From JAFGJQ01 sp964495075 (GTDB lineage Bacteria; Planctomycetota; Phycisphaerae; UBA1845), in contig CAZBUJ010000006.1 in the NCBI GenBank assembly GCA_964495075.1, positions 1 to 64,000 of the forward strand: a stretch of 64,000 bases of DNA. The letters are read 5' to 3'. Under the pieces are notes generated by a model that made no database searches, was not told the origin of the DNA, and saw only the letters and a list, made by a program, of their open reading frames with translations. Position 1 is the stretch's first letter. Every line of letters starts with the position of its first letter. Both the position numbers and the translations under genes were made by a program. Positions 24,863-33,414 of the stretch are shown in pieces.

Positions 24863-25008
24863 TTGGCTCGTTGATTGTTCTTGCGTATCTTTGTGTTGGC
24901 TCGCCGAGTTGCCCTGGGACCAGGTCGGCCGGGCCGTGCTGGGATGCAGGATTCATGGCGCCGCGGTCTCGGCGGCGCCGGTAATGAACTTACGCGAAGG
25001 TTGTCTGT

Positions 25009-27318
25009 ATGCATGGCACGAAACCGCCGAGGAACCACGGCGTGGCGGCACTGACGATGCCGAAAACGCGGGCCCGCCGGCGTGGCGTTCTGCTGGTGAA
25101 CGTCGGCACGCCCGACGCCCCTGATCTGGCCGCCGTACGGCGCTACCTGGTGGAGTTTCTCAGCGACCCGCACGTGATTCAGTTGCCGCGATGGCTGCGG
25201 TGGATGCAACGTCCGGTGGCCCGGCTGATCGCCTGGCGGCGGGGGCGTCCGTCCACGGAGAAGTACCAGAAAATCTGGACGCACCGCGGTTCACCGCTGC
25301 GCACGATCATGGAGGACCAGGCGGCGGAACTGGGCAAGCGTCTACCGGTGAACTGGGATGTATTCCTGGGCATGCGCTACGGGCGTCCCGGGATCGAGGA
25401 GGCGCTGCAGGAGATTGCCCGCCGGGAGATCGAGCACCTGGTGGTGGTGCCGATGTACCCGCAGTTCAGCAAGACCACCACCGGCACCACGATCGACGAG
25501 GTCTATCGCGTGCTGAAGCAGCACGCGTTGCACGTGAACATCAGCGCGCGGATTTCGTGGAACAACGACGCCGGCTATCTAAACGCCCAAGCGCAGTTGA
25601 TTGCCGAGTATGCCAGGAAGCACGGATTGGCCCCGCACGACACCTACCTCCTGTTGACGGCCCACGGTCTGCCCGTTTCGTATATCCATCGGGGTGATCC
25701 CTACGAGCGGCAGTTGACGGAGAGCGTTCGGCTGATCGTCGAGCGGCTGGGCTGGCCGGCCGATCGGCTCGGCCTTGCCTATCAAAGCCGCATGGGCCCC
25801 ACCGAATGGCTCAAGCCGGAGTTGACGGCAACGTTGCGGGAGCTGGCCGCGTCGGGGGAGCGGCGCGTCCTGATCGTCCCGATCAGTTTCGCCGCCGACT
25901 GCCTGGAAACGCTCGAGGAGTTGGACATCCAGGCCCGCCAACTGTTCGCGTCGATGGGCGGCGAGTTGCAGGTGTGCCCGGCGTTGAACACCCACCCGCA
26001 TTTCATCGAGGCCCTGCGGGAACTGGTGGTTCGCGGATCGCGGCCGGTGGTGGCCTGGAATCGCGGACACGAGCCGCTGCTCACCGGGCGGGCGCAAAGA
26101 GCCCCGATCGATCTGAGCCTGGACCGCTTGGTCATGATCGGCGTGTCGCTGGAGAACCGGATCGGCTCCGGGCGCGGTCCGCGCCTTCACTACAGCGACG
26201 CGGACGGTCTGGCGTGCGCGAAGAAATCGCGGCAGCAGGTGGAGGCCGTCCTGACCGAGTTGAAGGCAGAGACGAGCGTCTGTGAAGCCTTCGTGTGGAA
26301 TACGTGTTTCCGGTTCGAGATGTACGCCTGGCTCGACGCGCCACCGGGCGATTCGGCCCGCCGCTGTGCGGTGCGGGCCCTCCGGGACCGGATCTTCTCC
26401 CCGGACCTGGAGGGCGTGAACGTGAACACGCTGTTCGGGCGCAGTGCGTGGCACCATCTGATGCGTACGATCGCCGGGCTCAACAGCGGGCTGCCGGGCG
26501 ACACGGATGTCATCGGCCAGTTCTGTGCCGTGTTACAGCCGGCGGAACGGGCGGGCACCGCCGGTCAGCTGACCCGCCGGCTGGTTGAGGACACGGTGCG
26601 AATGGTCGCGCGGATGCGTGAAGAGACGTCGTGGGGGCGGCTCGATCCCGGGTACTGCTATGCCGCGTTGTCGCAGGTGCAGGTCCAGGTGCCGCGGCAG
26701 TTCGCCAACCTGCGGCACGTGGTGGTGGGCGGCTCGACGACGTCGCGTTCGGTGCTCCAGTCGCTCTACGAGCGGTTCAACGTCAAGGAGCCCGCGGTCA
26801 CGCTCATTTACCGGGCGCATCACGGGGGGCAGATGAAGCTGCTGCGGAAGGCGGTGGGGCACGGACGCCGGTTGCGCGTGCACGCCTACAGCGACCCGGC
26901 GGTTCGGGCGGCGATCCTGGATGCCGACGTCGTGCACTGCTGCATCGACCGCAGAGAAGCGGTGTTGAACGCCGACATGCTGAACACCGACCAGCGCGAT
27001 TTTTCCGTTCGCCCGCTGTATGTGATCGACTTCAATTCCGCCGGCTCGACCCGTGACGTCGGTGGCCGGCCCGGGCTTCACCTCTGGACCGCCGCCCAGT
27101 TGGACGCGGAGGTGGAACGCTACGCGGATTCGTTGTGCGCCGGTGAGGCGTTTCCGCAGGCCGTCGACGAAGCGGAGGTGTGGATCGAGGAGCAGGCCCC
27201 GGCCCCGGCACCGCTGGGCCTCGAGCTGCCCTGCGCCACGCGGGATCCGAACGGGTACCCGACGTGCGGGCGTTGTGGCCGCCAGTTGACGGAAGAGGAG
27301 GCGAAAAACACCGCATGA
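25009..27318 (+). CDS. Ferrochelatase-glutamyl-tRNA reductase fusion (HemH-HemA)
   Basis: 769 residues. Residues 24-350 are ferrochelatase: GVLLVNVGTPDAPD, YPQFSKTTTGTT, the catalytic His219 in LLTAHGLPVSYIHRGDPY, YQSRMGPTEWLKP and the Glu-rich FAADCLETLEELD. Residues 372-710 are a divergent glutamyl-tRNA reductase: a start like VMIGVS, the catalytic Cys433 in WNTCFRFEMYAW (the usual Thr-Cys-Asn-Arg has become Thr-Cys-Phe-Arg), GDTDVIGQFCAVLQPAE, a weakened nucleotide loop VVVGGSTTSRSV (571-581), DADVVHCCIDRREAVL and PLYVIDFN. The tail carries Cys742 and a CGRC pair (753-756). It would join the first committed and the last step of heme synthesis in one chain. GAAGG precedes the ATG. The stop overlaps hemN by four bases. 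Confidence 0.9.
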   Translation: MHGTKPPRNHGVAALTMPKTRARRRGVLLVNVGTPDAPDLAAVRRYLVEFLSDPHVIQLPRWLRWMQRPVARLIAWRRGRPSTEKYQKIWTHRGSPLRTIMEDQAAELGKRLPVNWDVFLGMRYGRPGIEEALQEIARREIEHLVVVPMYPQFSKTTTGTTIDEVYRVLKQHALHVNISARISWNNDAGYLNAQAQLIAEYARKHGLAPHDTYLLLTAHGLPVSYIHRGDPYERQLTESVRLIVERLGWPADRLGLAYQSRMGPTEWLKPELTATLRELAASGERRVLIVPISFAADCLETLEELDIQARQLFASMGGELQVCPALNTHPHFIEALRELVVRGSRPVVAWNRGHEPLLTGRAQRAPIDLSLDRLVMIGVSLENRIGSGRGPRLHYSDADGLACAKKSRQQVEAVLTELKAETSVCEAFVWNTCFRFEMYAWLDAPPGDSARRCAVRALRDRIFSPDLEGVNVNTLFGRSAWHHLMRTIAGLNSGLPGDTDVIGQFCAVLQPAERAGTAGQLTRRLVEDTVRMVARMREETSWGRLDPGYCYAALSQVQVQVPRQFANLRHVVVGGSTTSRSVLQSLYERFNVKEPAVTLIYRAHHGGQMKLLRKAVGHGRRLRVHAYSDPAVRAAILDADVVHCCIDRREAVLNADMLNTDQRDFSVRPLYVIDFNSAGSTRDVGGRPGLHLWTAAQLDAEVERYADSLCAGEAFPQAVDEAEVWIEEQAPAPAPLGLELPCATRDPNGYPTCGRCGRQLTEEEAKNTA

Positions 27319-28733
27319 ACTCCGCCGCGGGCGATCTCGACCTGGAGGTGTTCCGGCGGTACGCGGGACGCGCGCTGCCCCGGCACGTCGCGTATCCGAT
27401 GCCGACCTGGTGGCACGACCTGTCACCGCGGGAGGCCGCCGAGATGCTGCGGGAGAGCCGTCAGCGTCCGAACGCGCCGCACCTGTCGTTGTACATACAC
27501 GTTCCCTTCTGCGAACATGCCTGCCGGTACTGTGCCTGCACGCGGATCCCCATGGAGAAATGCGATCCGGCGGCCCGGGCCCGCACCGCCGCCTACGTTG
27601 AGGCGCTGCGGCGCGAGATCCAACAGTTGGCCGAGACGTTCGGCGACCGGCAGACGGTGCGGCAGATCCACTGGGGCGGCGGCACGCCGACCTACCTCGA
27701 GATGGATGCGATTGCGGGGGTCCACGACGCGTTGACGGACGCCTTCCGCATCGACCCGGACGCGGAGATCGCGATGGAACTCGATCCCCGTGCCACCACC
27801 CGGCCGGGGCTGGCGCGGCTGCGCGACCTCGGCTTCAACCGGGTTTCGCTTGGGATCCAGGATTTCGACCCACGGGTGCAGGAGCACGTCAACCGCATCC
27901 AGCCGTTCGAACTCGTCCAGGAAACGCTCGCCCACTGCCGGGCACTGGGCTTTCGAAGCGTGAACTTCGACCTCATTTACGGCTTGCCCTTCCAGACGGT
28001 CGACAGCGTGCGCCGCACTCTCGAACAGACCATCTCGCTCTCCCCGGACCGGATCGCGTATTACCAGTACGCCCAGATCCCGGACACGATCGCCGAGCAG
28101 CGGGGGATGGACTACACGAAGCTGCCCGACAGCGAGGCCAAGCTGGCCATGTACCGGTTGGGGCAGGAGATGCTGCCGGCGGCCGGTTACCTCTTCATCG
28201 GGCTGGACCACTTCGCGAAGGAGGACGAGCCGCTGGCCATTGCGATGCGGGAGGGCACCCTGCAGCGCAATTTCCAGGGCATGACGACCGGCGGCGGGCT
28301 CGATCTGGTCGGCGTGGGCGCGTCGTCGATCGGGCATTTGAGCCGCATCGGATTCATGCAGAACCGCCGCGGGGTGGACGACTACGTCAACGCCGTGCAT
28401 CAGGACGGCGCCGTCCACCGCGGGAAGCGATTAACCGACGACGACATCATCCGCCAGGCGGTGATCCGGCAGATCTACTGCGAGGCCCGCCTCTGCCCGG
28501 CCGAGATCGAGGCGCAGACCGGCGTGGCGTTCGACCGCTACTTCGCCCGCGAGTTGGGCGTCCTCGAGGAACTCGAGCGGGACGGGCTGTTGGCCACCAC
28601 GGAGTCCGGCTTGCGCCTCACCGACCCCCTGGGGCGCGTGCTTATGCGAACGGTGGGTGCCGTGTTTGATGCGTACCTGGAGCCGGACGCGTGGCGGGTC
28701 GGCGACCGGCAGTACTTTTCGGCCGGCGCATAG
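27315..28733 (+). CDS. hemN: Oxygen-independent coproporphyrinogen III oxidase
   Basis: 472 residues. The radical-SAM cluster motif is the genuine HemN form: Cys66-x3-Cys70-x2-Cys73-x-Cys75 (FCEHACRYCAC), unlike HemW, which lacks the last Cys. Further HemN signatures are IHWGGGTPTYLE, NRVSLGIQDFDPRVQ, FDLIYGLPFQT, and late in the chain GYLFIGLDHFA, LQRNFQGMTTG and LVGVGASSIG. It decarboxylates coproporphyrinogen III to protoporphyrinogen IX without O2. The ATG at 27315 overlaps the end of the fusion gene (ATGA), so the genes are coupled; the frame is open further upstream but that part is antiphase to the fusion's C-terminus. Confidence 0.97.
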   Translation: MNSAAGDLDLEVFRRYAGRALPRHVAYPMPTWWHDLSPREAAEMLRESRQRPNAPHLSLYIHVPFCEHACRYCACTRIPMEKCDPAARARTAAYVEALRREIQQLAETFGDRQTVRQIHWGGGTPTYLEMDAIAGVHDALTDAFRIDPDAEIAMELDPRATTRPGLARLRDLGFNRVSLGIQDFDPRVQEHVNRIQPFELVQETLAHCRALGFRSVNFDLIYGLPFQTVDSVRRTLEQTISLSPDRIAYYQYAQIPDTIAEQRGMDYTKLPDSEAKLAMYRLGQEMLPAAGYLFIGLDHFAKEDEPLAIAMREGTLQRNFQGMTTGGGLDLVGVGASSIGHLSRIGFMQNRRGVDDYVNAVHQDGAVHRGKRLTDDDIIRQAVIRQIYCEARLCPAEIEAQTGVAFDRYFARELGVLEELERDGLLATTESGLRLTDPLGRVLMRTVGAVFDAYLEPDAWRVGDRQYFSAGA

Positions 28734-28741
28734 GAGGCGAT

Positions 28742-29794
28742 ATGGCGACCGCGCTGAAGAACGATCTGCTGCTGCGGGCCGCCCGCCGCGAACGAACCGA
28801 ACGCACGCCGGTCTGGATGATGCGTCAGGCGGGCCGATTCGATCCGGAGTACCAGGCCATTCGCAAACGCTACGGTGCCCCGCTCGAGGTTCTGTTCCGC
28901 ACGCCGGACATCGCGGCGGAGATCTCGGTTCTCCCGCAGCGGTTTGGCGTGGACGCCATCATCTACTACCAGGACATCCTGACCATGCTGATGCCGATGG
29001 GTGCTGATTTCGTGTTCCGGCCCGGCCCGGTGCTGGCGGAACCGATTCGCACCGCGGCCCAGATCGACGCGCTGACCCCGTTCGATCAAGCGGAGTCGTT
29101 GCCCTTCGTGGCCGAGGAACTGGCACTGGTGCGCCGCGCCCTGGACGGCGCCTTGCCGTTGCTGGGGTTCGCCGGATCACCGGCGACGCTGGCGTTCTTC
29201 CTGATCGAGGGCGGCAGTCCCGGCTGGGCACCGCAACACGCCAAGCGGTTTCTGCGGGAGGAGCCGCGGCTCGCGCACCGCCTCCTGGCATGGCTGGCGG
29301 ATGTAGTCGCCGATCACCTGGCGTACCAGATCGAATCCGGGGCGGACGCGGTTCAGCTATTCGAGTCGGTGGGCGATCTGCTCACCGAGGACGAGTATCG
29401 CACCTTCGCCCATCCCTATCACGTGCGCGTGTTCCAGAGGCTGGGCGCTTGCGTCCCGACGATCCTGTTCGTCAAAGAGCAGCCGTGGGTCGAGTTGATG
29501 GCGGAGGCCGGGGCGGACGTGCTCAGCGTCGGGTCGTGCGTCGACCTGGCGGACGCGAAGCGTCGGGTCGGCGACCGCGTGGCGTTGCAGGGCAACGTGG
29601 ACAACGCGATGATCGTGCGGGCGGGATTGGACGAGATCGACGCGGCCGTCCAGGCGTGCGTGGCGGCCGGCGGGCACGAAGGACACATCCTGAACCTCAA
29701 CCATGGCTTGCTGAGGGACACGCCGTTCGAGAACGCTTGCCAGGTAGTAAGATCATGCAAGAGCATCCGGCTCAGCCAGACCGAGTCGTCGTAG
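28742..29794 (+). CDS. hemE: Uroporphyrinogen decarboxylase
   Basis: 351 residues. Signatures: TPVWMMRQAGRFDPEYQ with the substrate-binding Arg residues (Arg28, Arg32), DAIIYYQDILTMLMPMG with the catalytic Asp (the usual Phe-Ser before Asp-Ile-Leu is Tyr-Gln here), GFAGSPATLAFFLIEGG, QLFESVGDLLTEDEYRTFAHPY and LQGNVDNAMI, ending with GHILNLNHGLLRDTPFENA. It converts uroporphyrinogen III to coproporphyrinogen III. AGGAGG lies six bases before the ATG, eight bases after hemN. Its 3' end overlaps the start of hemG by 40 bases. Confidence 0.97.
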   Translation: MATALKNDLLLRAARRERTERTPVWMMRQAGRFDPEYQAIRKRYGAPLEVLFRTPDIAAEISVLPQRFGVDAIIYYQDILTMLMPMGADFVFRPGPVLAEPIRTAAQIDALTPFDQAESLPFVAEELALVRRALDGALPLLGFAGSPATLAFFLIEGGSPGWAPQHAKRFLREEPRLAHRLLAWLADVVADHLAYQIESGADAVQLFESVGDLLTEDEYRTFAHPYHVRVFQRLGACVPTILFVKEQPWVELMAEAGADVLSVGSCVDLADAKRRVGDRVALQGNVDNAMIVRAGLDEIDAAVQACVAAGGHEGHILNLNHGLLRDTPFENACQVVRSCKSIRLSQTESS

Positions 29795-31230
29795 GCGAAA
29801 CAGGCCCGCAGGCGTCCGCCGGTCGGCGCGATGCGGTCGTGGTCGGCGGCGGGATCAGCGGTCTGACGGTGGCGTGGCACCTGCACCGCGCCGGCGTCGA
29901 TGTGGCCCTTGTCGAAGCCCGCCCGACGGTTGGGGGCTCGATCGAAACCGATCACCGCGCCGGCTTCCTGCTCGAGAAAGGGCCGTTCAATGTCATCGTT
30001 CGCGACCCGGCGTTTGAAGAACTGTTGGGCGGCCTGGCCGACCGGATCAAGGTCGTTACGGCCAGTGACGACGCGAAGAACCGCTACATCTACCGACACG
30101 GGCGTCTGAACGCGGTGCCGACCGGCCCGATTGCGTTTCTCCGTTCGCCGTTGTTGAGCGCCCGGGGTCGGCTGCGGGCACTCCGCGGCTTGTTCGTCAG
30201 CCGGCGCGGTGGGGCGGGCGAGACGACGATCGAGGAGTTCGCCACGCGGCGGTTCGGGCCGGAGGTGGCCGACACCATCGTCAGCGCCGCGGTGGCCGGC
30301 ATCCTCGCCGGCGACATCAGCCGTCTGAACGCATATGCGTGCTTTCCCATGCTGCGCGACTTCGACCGGAAATCGTTCAGCCCGCTGGGTCGAACCGCCC
30401 GCCGCATCCCGGCGATGATCCGCAAGCGGCGCGATCCGAAGCGGCGGCGGAAGTGGAAGGGGCTGGTCAGCATCGATTGCGGCCTGGGCGGACTCTGCCG
30501 CGCGATGGCCGACACGCTCGGTGACCGGCTCCTCATGAGCACGAAGCTGGAGTCGATCGCCCGCGCGGCGGACGAGTACGTGCTGACGCTCTCCGGCGAG
30601 CAGCGGCCGATGACGTTGCGGTGTCGCGACCTGGTGCTCGCGACGCCGGCGAAGGAGGCCGCCCGGGTGCTGGCACCGTACGCCCCCGAGTCGAGCGAGC
30701 TGATCGGCGGCGTCGAAGGCGCGTCGTTGACGGTCATCAATCTCGCGTTCCGGCGCGAGGATGTTGCCCATCCGCTCGACGGATTCGGGTTCCTCGTGCC
30801 GCGCAACGAACCCGGTTTTCCGCTCATGGGCGTTCTCTTCGCGGACAGTGCGTTTCCGCACCACGCGCCGCGCGAGTTCCGCCTGCTGCGCGTCTTCCTC
30901 GGCGGCAGCCGGACGCCGGACGTAATCGCGCGGTCGGCGGAGGAACTGGTCGACACGGCCCAACGGACACTGCGCGACGTGCTGGGCGTCACCGGCGAAC
31001 CGGTACTCGTGGACGTGTGCCCGTACCCGGACGCCATCCCGCAGTACGGCCTCGATCACATCGAAAAGGTGGAACGCATCCGCCGCGGGGTGGAACCGCT
31101 GGCGGGGCTGCATCTGGCGGGCAACTACCTGGACGGAGTTTCGATCAACGACTGCGTGAAGCTCGGGAAGCAGGTGGCGGAAAACGTAGTCGCGCGGTTC
31201 GGACGCGGAGGATCAATGGCGGACTGCTAA
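29755..31230 (+). CDS. hemG: Protoporphyrinogen oxidase, FAD-dependent (HemY/PPOX type)
   Basis: 491 residues from the ATG at 29755. The FAD-binding motif VVVGGGISGLTVAWHLHRAG lies at about 28-47, followed by VGGSIETDHRAGFLLEKGP, TIEEFATRRFGPEVADTIVSAAVAG and the C-terminal FAD contact GLHLAGNYLDGVSINDCVKLG. This is the oxygen-using oxidase of the PPOX/HemY family, not the flavodoxin-like HemG of E. coli. It oxidises protoporphyrinogen IX (or coproporphyrinogen III in the alternative route) for the ferrochelatase. The start is inferred from the FAD motif distance; it overlaps hemE by 40 bases and has no strong ribosome binding site, suggesting coupling. Confidence 0.93.
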   Translation: MQEHPAQPDRVVVGETGPQASAGRRDAVVVGGGISGLTVAWHLHRAGVDVALVEARPTVGGSIETDHRAGFLLEKGPFNVIVRDPAFEELLGGLADRIKVVTASDDAKNRYIYRHGRLNAVPTGPIAFLRSPLLSARGRLRALRGLFVSRRGGAGETTIEEFATRRFGPEVADTIVSAAVAGILAGDISRLNAYACFPMLRDFDRKSFSPLGRTARRIPAMIRKRRDPKRRRKWKGLVSIDCGLGGLCRAMADTLGDRLLMSTKLESIARAADEYVLTLSGEQRPMTLRCRDLVLATPAKEAARVLAPYAPESSELIGGVEGASLTVINLAFRREDVAHPLDGFGFLVPRNEPGFPLMGVLFADSAFPHHAPREFRLLRVFLGGSRTPDVIARSAEELVDTAQRTLRDVLGVTGEPVLVDVCPYPDAIPQYGLDHIEKVERIRRGVEPLAGLHLAGNYLDGVSINDCVKLGKQVAENVVARFGRGGSMADC

Positions 31231-31287
31231 GTGCCCATTGCTGATCGGGCGTTGCCGGCCGGCTTTGGGGGCACTTGTCGAAGGGGA

Positions 31288-31965
31288 TCACGGCTTTCTG
31301 TGTTGGTTCTGGTTGAGGTAGTCGGCGATGGCTTGAGCGAGGTTCTCGAAGGTGGGGTAGGGAGATTCGGTTACGGGTTCGCGGCCGGTGGCGCGGATGG
31401 CGGCGGTGGTGGTCTTGCCGATGCTGGCGAGCGGGACGTCAAGGTCGCCGAGTGCTTTTACAGCGGATGGGCTTGCCACCGCGGCCAGCGCGACGCGTTG
31501 CGCGACCGATCGCTCGAAATCGCGCGGCGTCGTGTCGTAGAGGACGGGTGTCCGTAATTCGATCGCGGGCCAGGGCTCGGGGGGCCTGGCCTTCGCGGAT
31601 CGTGGGTAACAAACGACGCCCGTGGACACCGTTTGTCGCAGTTGTTCGAACAGCGTACTGCCCAGGCCGCTTGCCGCGACGAGGGCGACGCGTAGGCCGG
31701 CGGCTTCCGCCATGGCGCGGGATGACTCGCCGACCACCGCGACTTGCGGCGTTCGTGCCGCCGGCACCGCCGCGACGGCGTCGATGGCGTAGGGACTGGT
31801 CAGCACGAGCCAGTCGTCCGGACGGAGGCCGCTGATCAGGGCGGCCGGATCTGCGACGGTGCGGCGCTCCACCACCGGCTCGAGCAGCACCGCGACGCCG
31901 CGTTCGCGCAGCGCGGTCGACAGCGGGCCGTCTTCCGTCTCGTCACGCGTTACCCAGACGGTCAT
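31288..31965 (-). CDS. hemD: Uroporphyrinogen-III synthase
   Basis: 225 residues. Sequence conservation in this family is low, but the two-domain pattern is present: MTVWVTRDETEDGPLSTALRERG at the start, WLVLTSPYAIDAV, VAVVGESSRAMAEAAGLRV, CYPRSAKARPP, AAVASPSAVKAL and ASIGKTTTAAIRATGREP. It closes hydroxymethylbilane to uroporphyrinogen III. Its ATG overlaps the hemC stop by four bases, confirming a hemC-hemD pair. It ends 57 bases from hemG, so the two halves of the heme locus converge. Confidence 0.93.
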   Translation of the reverse strand: MTVWVTRDETEDGPLSTALRERGVAVLLEPVVERRTVADPAALISGLRPDDWLVLTSPYAIDAVAAVPAARTPQVAVVGESSRAMAEAAGLRVALVAASGLGSTLFEQLRQTVSTGVVCYPRSAKARPPEPWPAIELRTPVLYDTTPRDFERSVAQRVALAAVASPSAVKALGDLDVPLASIGKTTTAAIRATGREPVTESPYPTFENLAQAIADYLNQNQHRKP

Positions 31966-32852
31966 GAATCGTCCTTCAGCTCCGCGAGCAGCCGATCGGC
32001 CAGCGCGATGCCGACGGCGCCCGGGTCGTCGCCGACCTCCGTCCCTTCGGCCAGGCGGGCATAGTCGTCGCTGAATATCTTGGCATGCAACGTCACGCGC
32101 TCCCCATCGACGTGGGCCAGCGCCCCGACCGGCGTATGGCAGCCGGCGTTGATCCGCCGCAGGATCATGCGTTCGGCGATGACGGCCGTCCGCGTCGCCG
32201 CGTCGTTCAGCACTGCGCAGATCTCGTATGCCGGGTCGTCGACCCGGGTCTGAACGGCCAGCACACCCTGGGCGGGCGCGGGCACGAAGCGATCCGTCGG
32301 TAGGTCGATGCGATGCGGATGCTCGATTCCCAGGCGTTTTAGTCCCGCGGCCGCCAGCACGACGCCGTGCAGGTTCTCCCGCTCGATCTTGGCGACCCGC
32401 GTCGGCACGTTGCCGCGGATCGGAACGATCTCGAAGTCGCCGAGCTGGAGCAACTGCGCGGCGCGACGCGGGCTGTTGGTGCCGAACCGCGCCCGATCGG
32501 GCGGCGCGTCGAGCGTCATCGGCTCGCGGGTGAGGAGGACGTCGTTGACGATCTCCCGCACCGGCGTGGCGGCGACGATCAGGCCCGTCGTCTCCGCCGT
32601 GGGCAGGTCTTTGAACGAGTGGACGGCGAAGTCGACGCGCTCCTCGAGCAGGGCGTTCTCGAGCGCACTGACGAACGCCCCCACCGGCCAGTCACGCCCG
32701 AAGTTCGCTTCGCTGACGATGTCGCCGTGCGTCTTGATGATGATCTGTTCGATCTCAAGACCGGGGTGGGCCTGCCGCAGCCGATCGCAGACCCAGTGGG
32801 TCTGCCAGAGGGCGAGATCGCTTCCGCGGGTGCCGACTCGCAGGCGCGTCAC
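31962..32852 (-). CDS. hemC: Hydroxymethylbilane synthase (porphobilinogen deaminase)
   Basis: 296 residues. Signatures: LRVGTRGSDLALWQTHWV, FVSALENALLEERVDFAVHSFKDLPT, FGTNSPRRAAQLL, PIRGNVPTRVAKI, FVPAPAQGVLAVQTR, and the dipyrromethane-cofactor Cys in RRINAGCHTPVGA. It polymerises four porphobilinogens for hemD. It is the first gene of the minus-strand pair; a divergent 562-base gap separates it from the triple-domain hydrolase. Confidence 0.97.
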   Translation of the reverse strand: MTRLRVGTRGSDLALWQTHWVCDRLRQAHPGLEIEQIIIKTHGDIVSEANFGRDWPVGAFVSALENALLEERVDFAVHSFKDLPTAETTGLIVAATPVREIVNDVLLTREPMTLDAPPDRARFGTNSPRRAAQLLQLGDFEIVPIRGNVPTRVAKIERENLHGVVLAAAGLKRLGIEHPHRIDLPTDRFVPAPAQGVLAVQTRVDDPAYEICAVLNDAATRTAVIAERMILRRINAGCHTPVGALAHVDGERVTLHAKIFSDDYARLAEGTEVGDDPGAVGIALADRLLAELKDDS

Positions 32853-33414
32853 GAGTTCACCCCCTTCGGCCTGTCACTGATGAGCAACCGGGCCGCCCGC
32901 CCGTGGCGGCCGAAGAACTGGCCTCGCGATACCTTCGCTTCCTTCGCCATGTCGTACCTCGTCAGGCGACCATTGGAGATCATTGTACTGCGGGATGATT
33001 GCCCGCTTCGAGTGTAGAAGGAACCGCCCGCCGCGGCAAGTCCCCGGCCCGGGCGCGTCCCGGCGTTGAATTTCGGCCGCGAACTCCACCCGGAATTTGT
33101 TAGGATTTACGTGCATGGCTTGCGGATCGGTCCACGGGTGTCCCGCTGTGGTGCGCACGGCGGGAGCGTAACGCGATGGACCTCCGGCGCTCACCGAAGG
33201 AGGGGCTGAAGATAGGGTGCCGTTCCTGGCGTCGACATAGGTTTCCACCGCTGCTTGTGCCGTCGTTGCTGGGGGTCGGTCCGCGGTCAACTCGCGTCCA
33301 CGGCGGTCCCAATCGGATATCGACTCGGCGATGCCACCTTCGTCGGCGGCTCGTATTACGAGGAGGCACGCGAGATCATCGCCACGGGCACTTCGTCATC
33401 AGGGGGGCAGATTC
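32853..33414. other. Divergent intergenic region between hemC and the 1201-residue hydrolase
   Basis: 562 bases that must hold the hemCD promoter and that of the hydrolase gene. I cannot name a confident -35/-10 or a regulator site (no Fur- or Irr-like box is obvious). The hydrolase frame remains open 28 codons upstream of 33415 but without a signal or ribosome binding site. Confidence 0.4.

Noticed and set aside
28691..28741. Upstream extension of hemE by 17 codons.
   Set aside because: It lies inside the 3' end of hemN in another frame; AGGAGG immediately before 28742 and family length support the shorter form.
31231..31287. Shared terminator between the convergent heme halves.
   Set aside because: The 57-base gap has GCCGGCCGGC-like self-complementarity but no clear stem-loop with a T-run on either strand.
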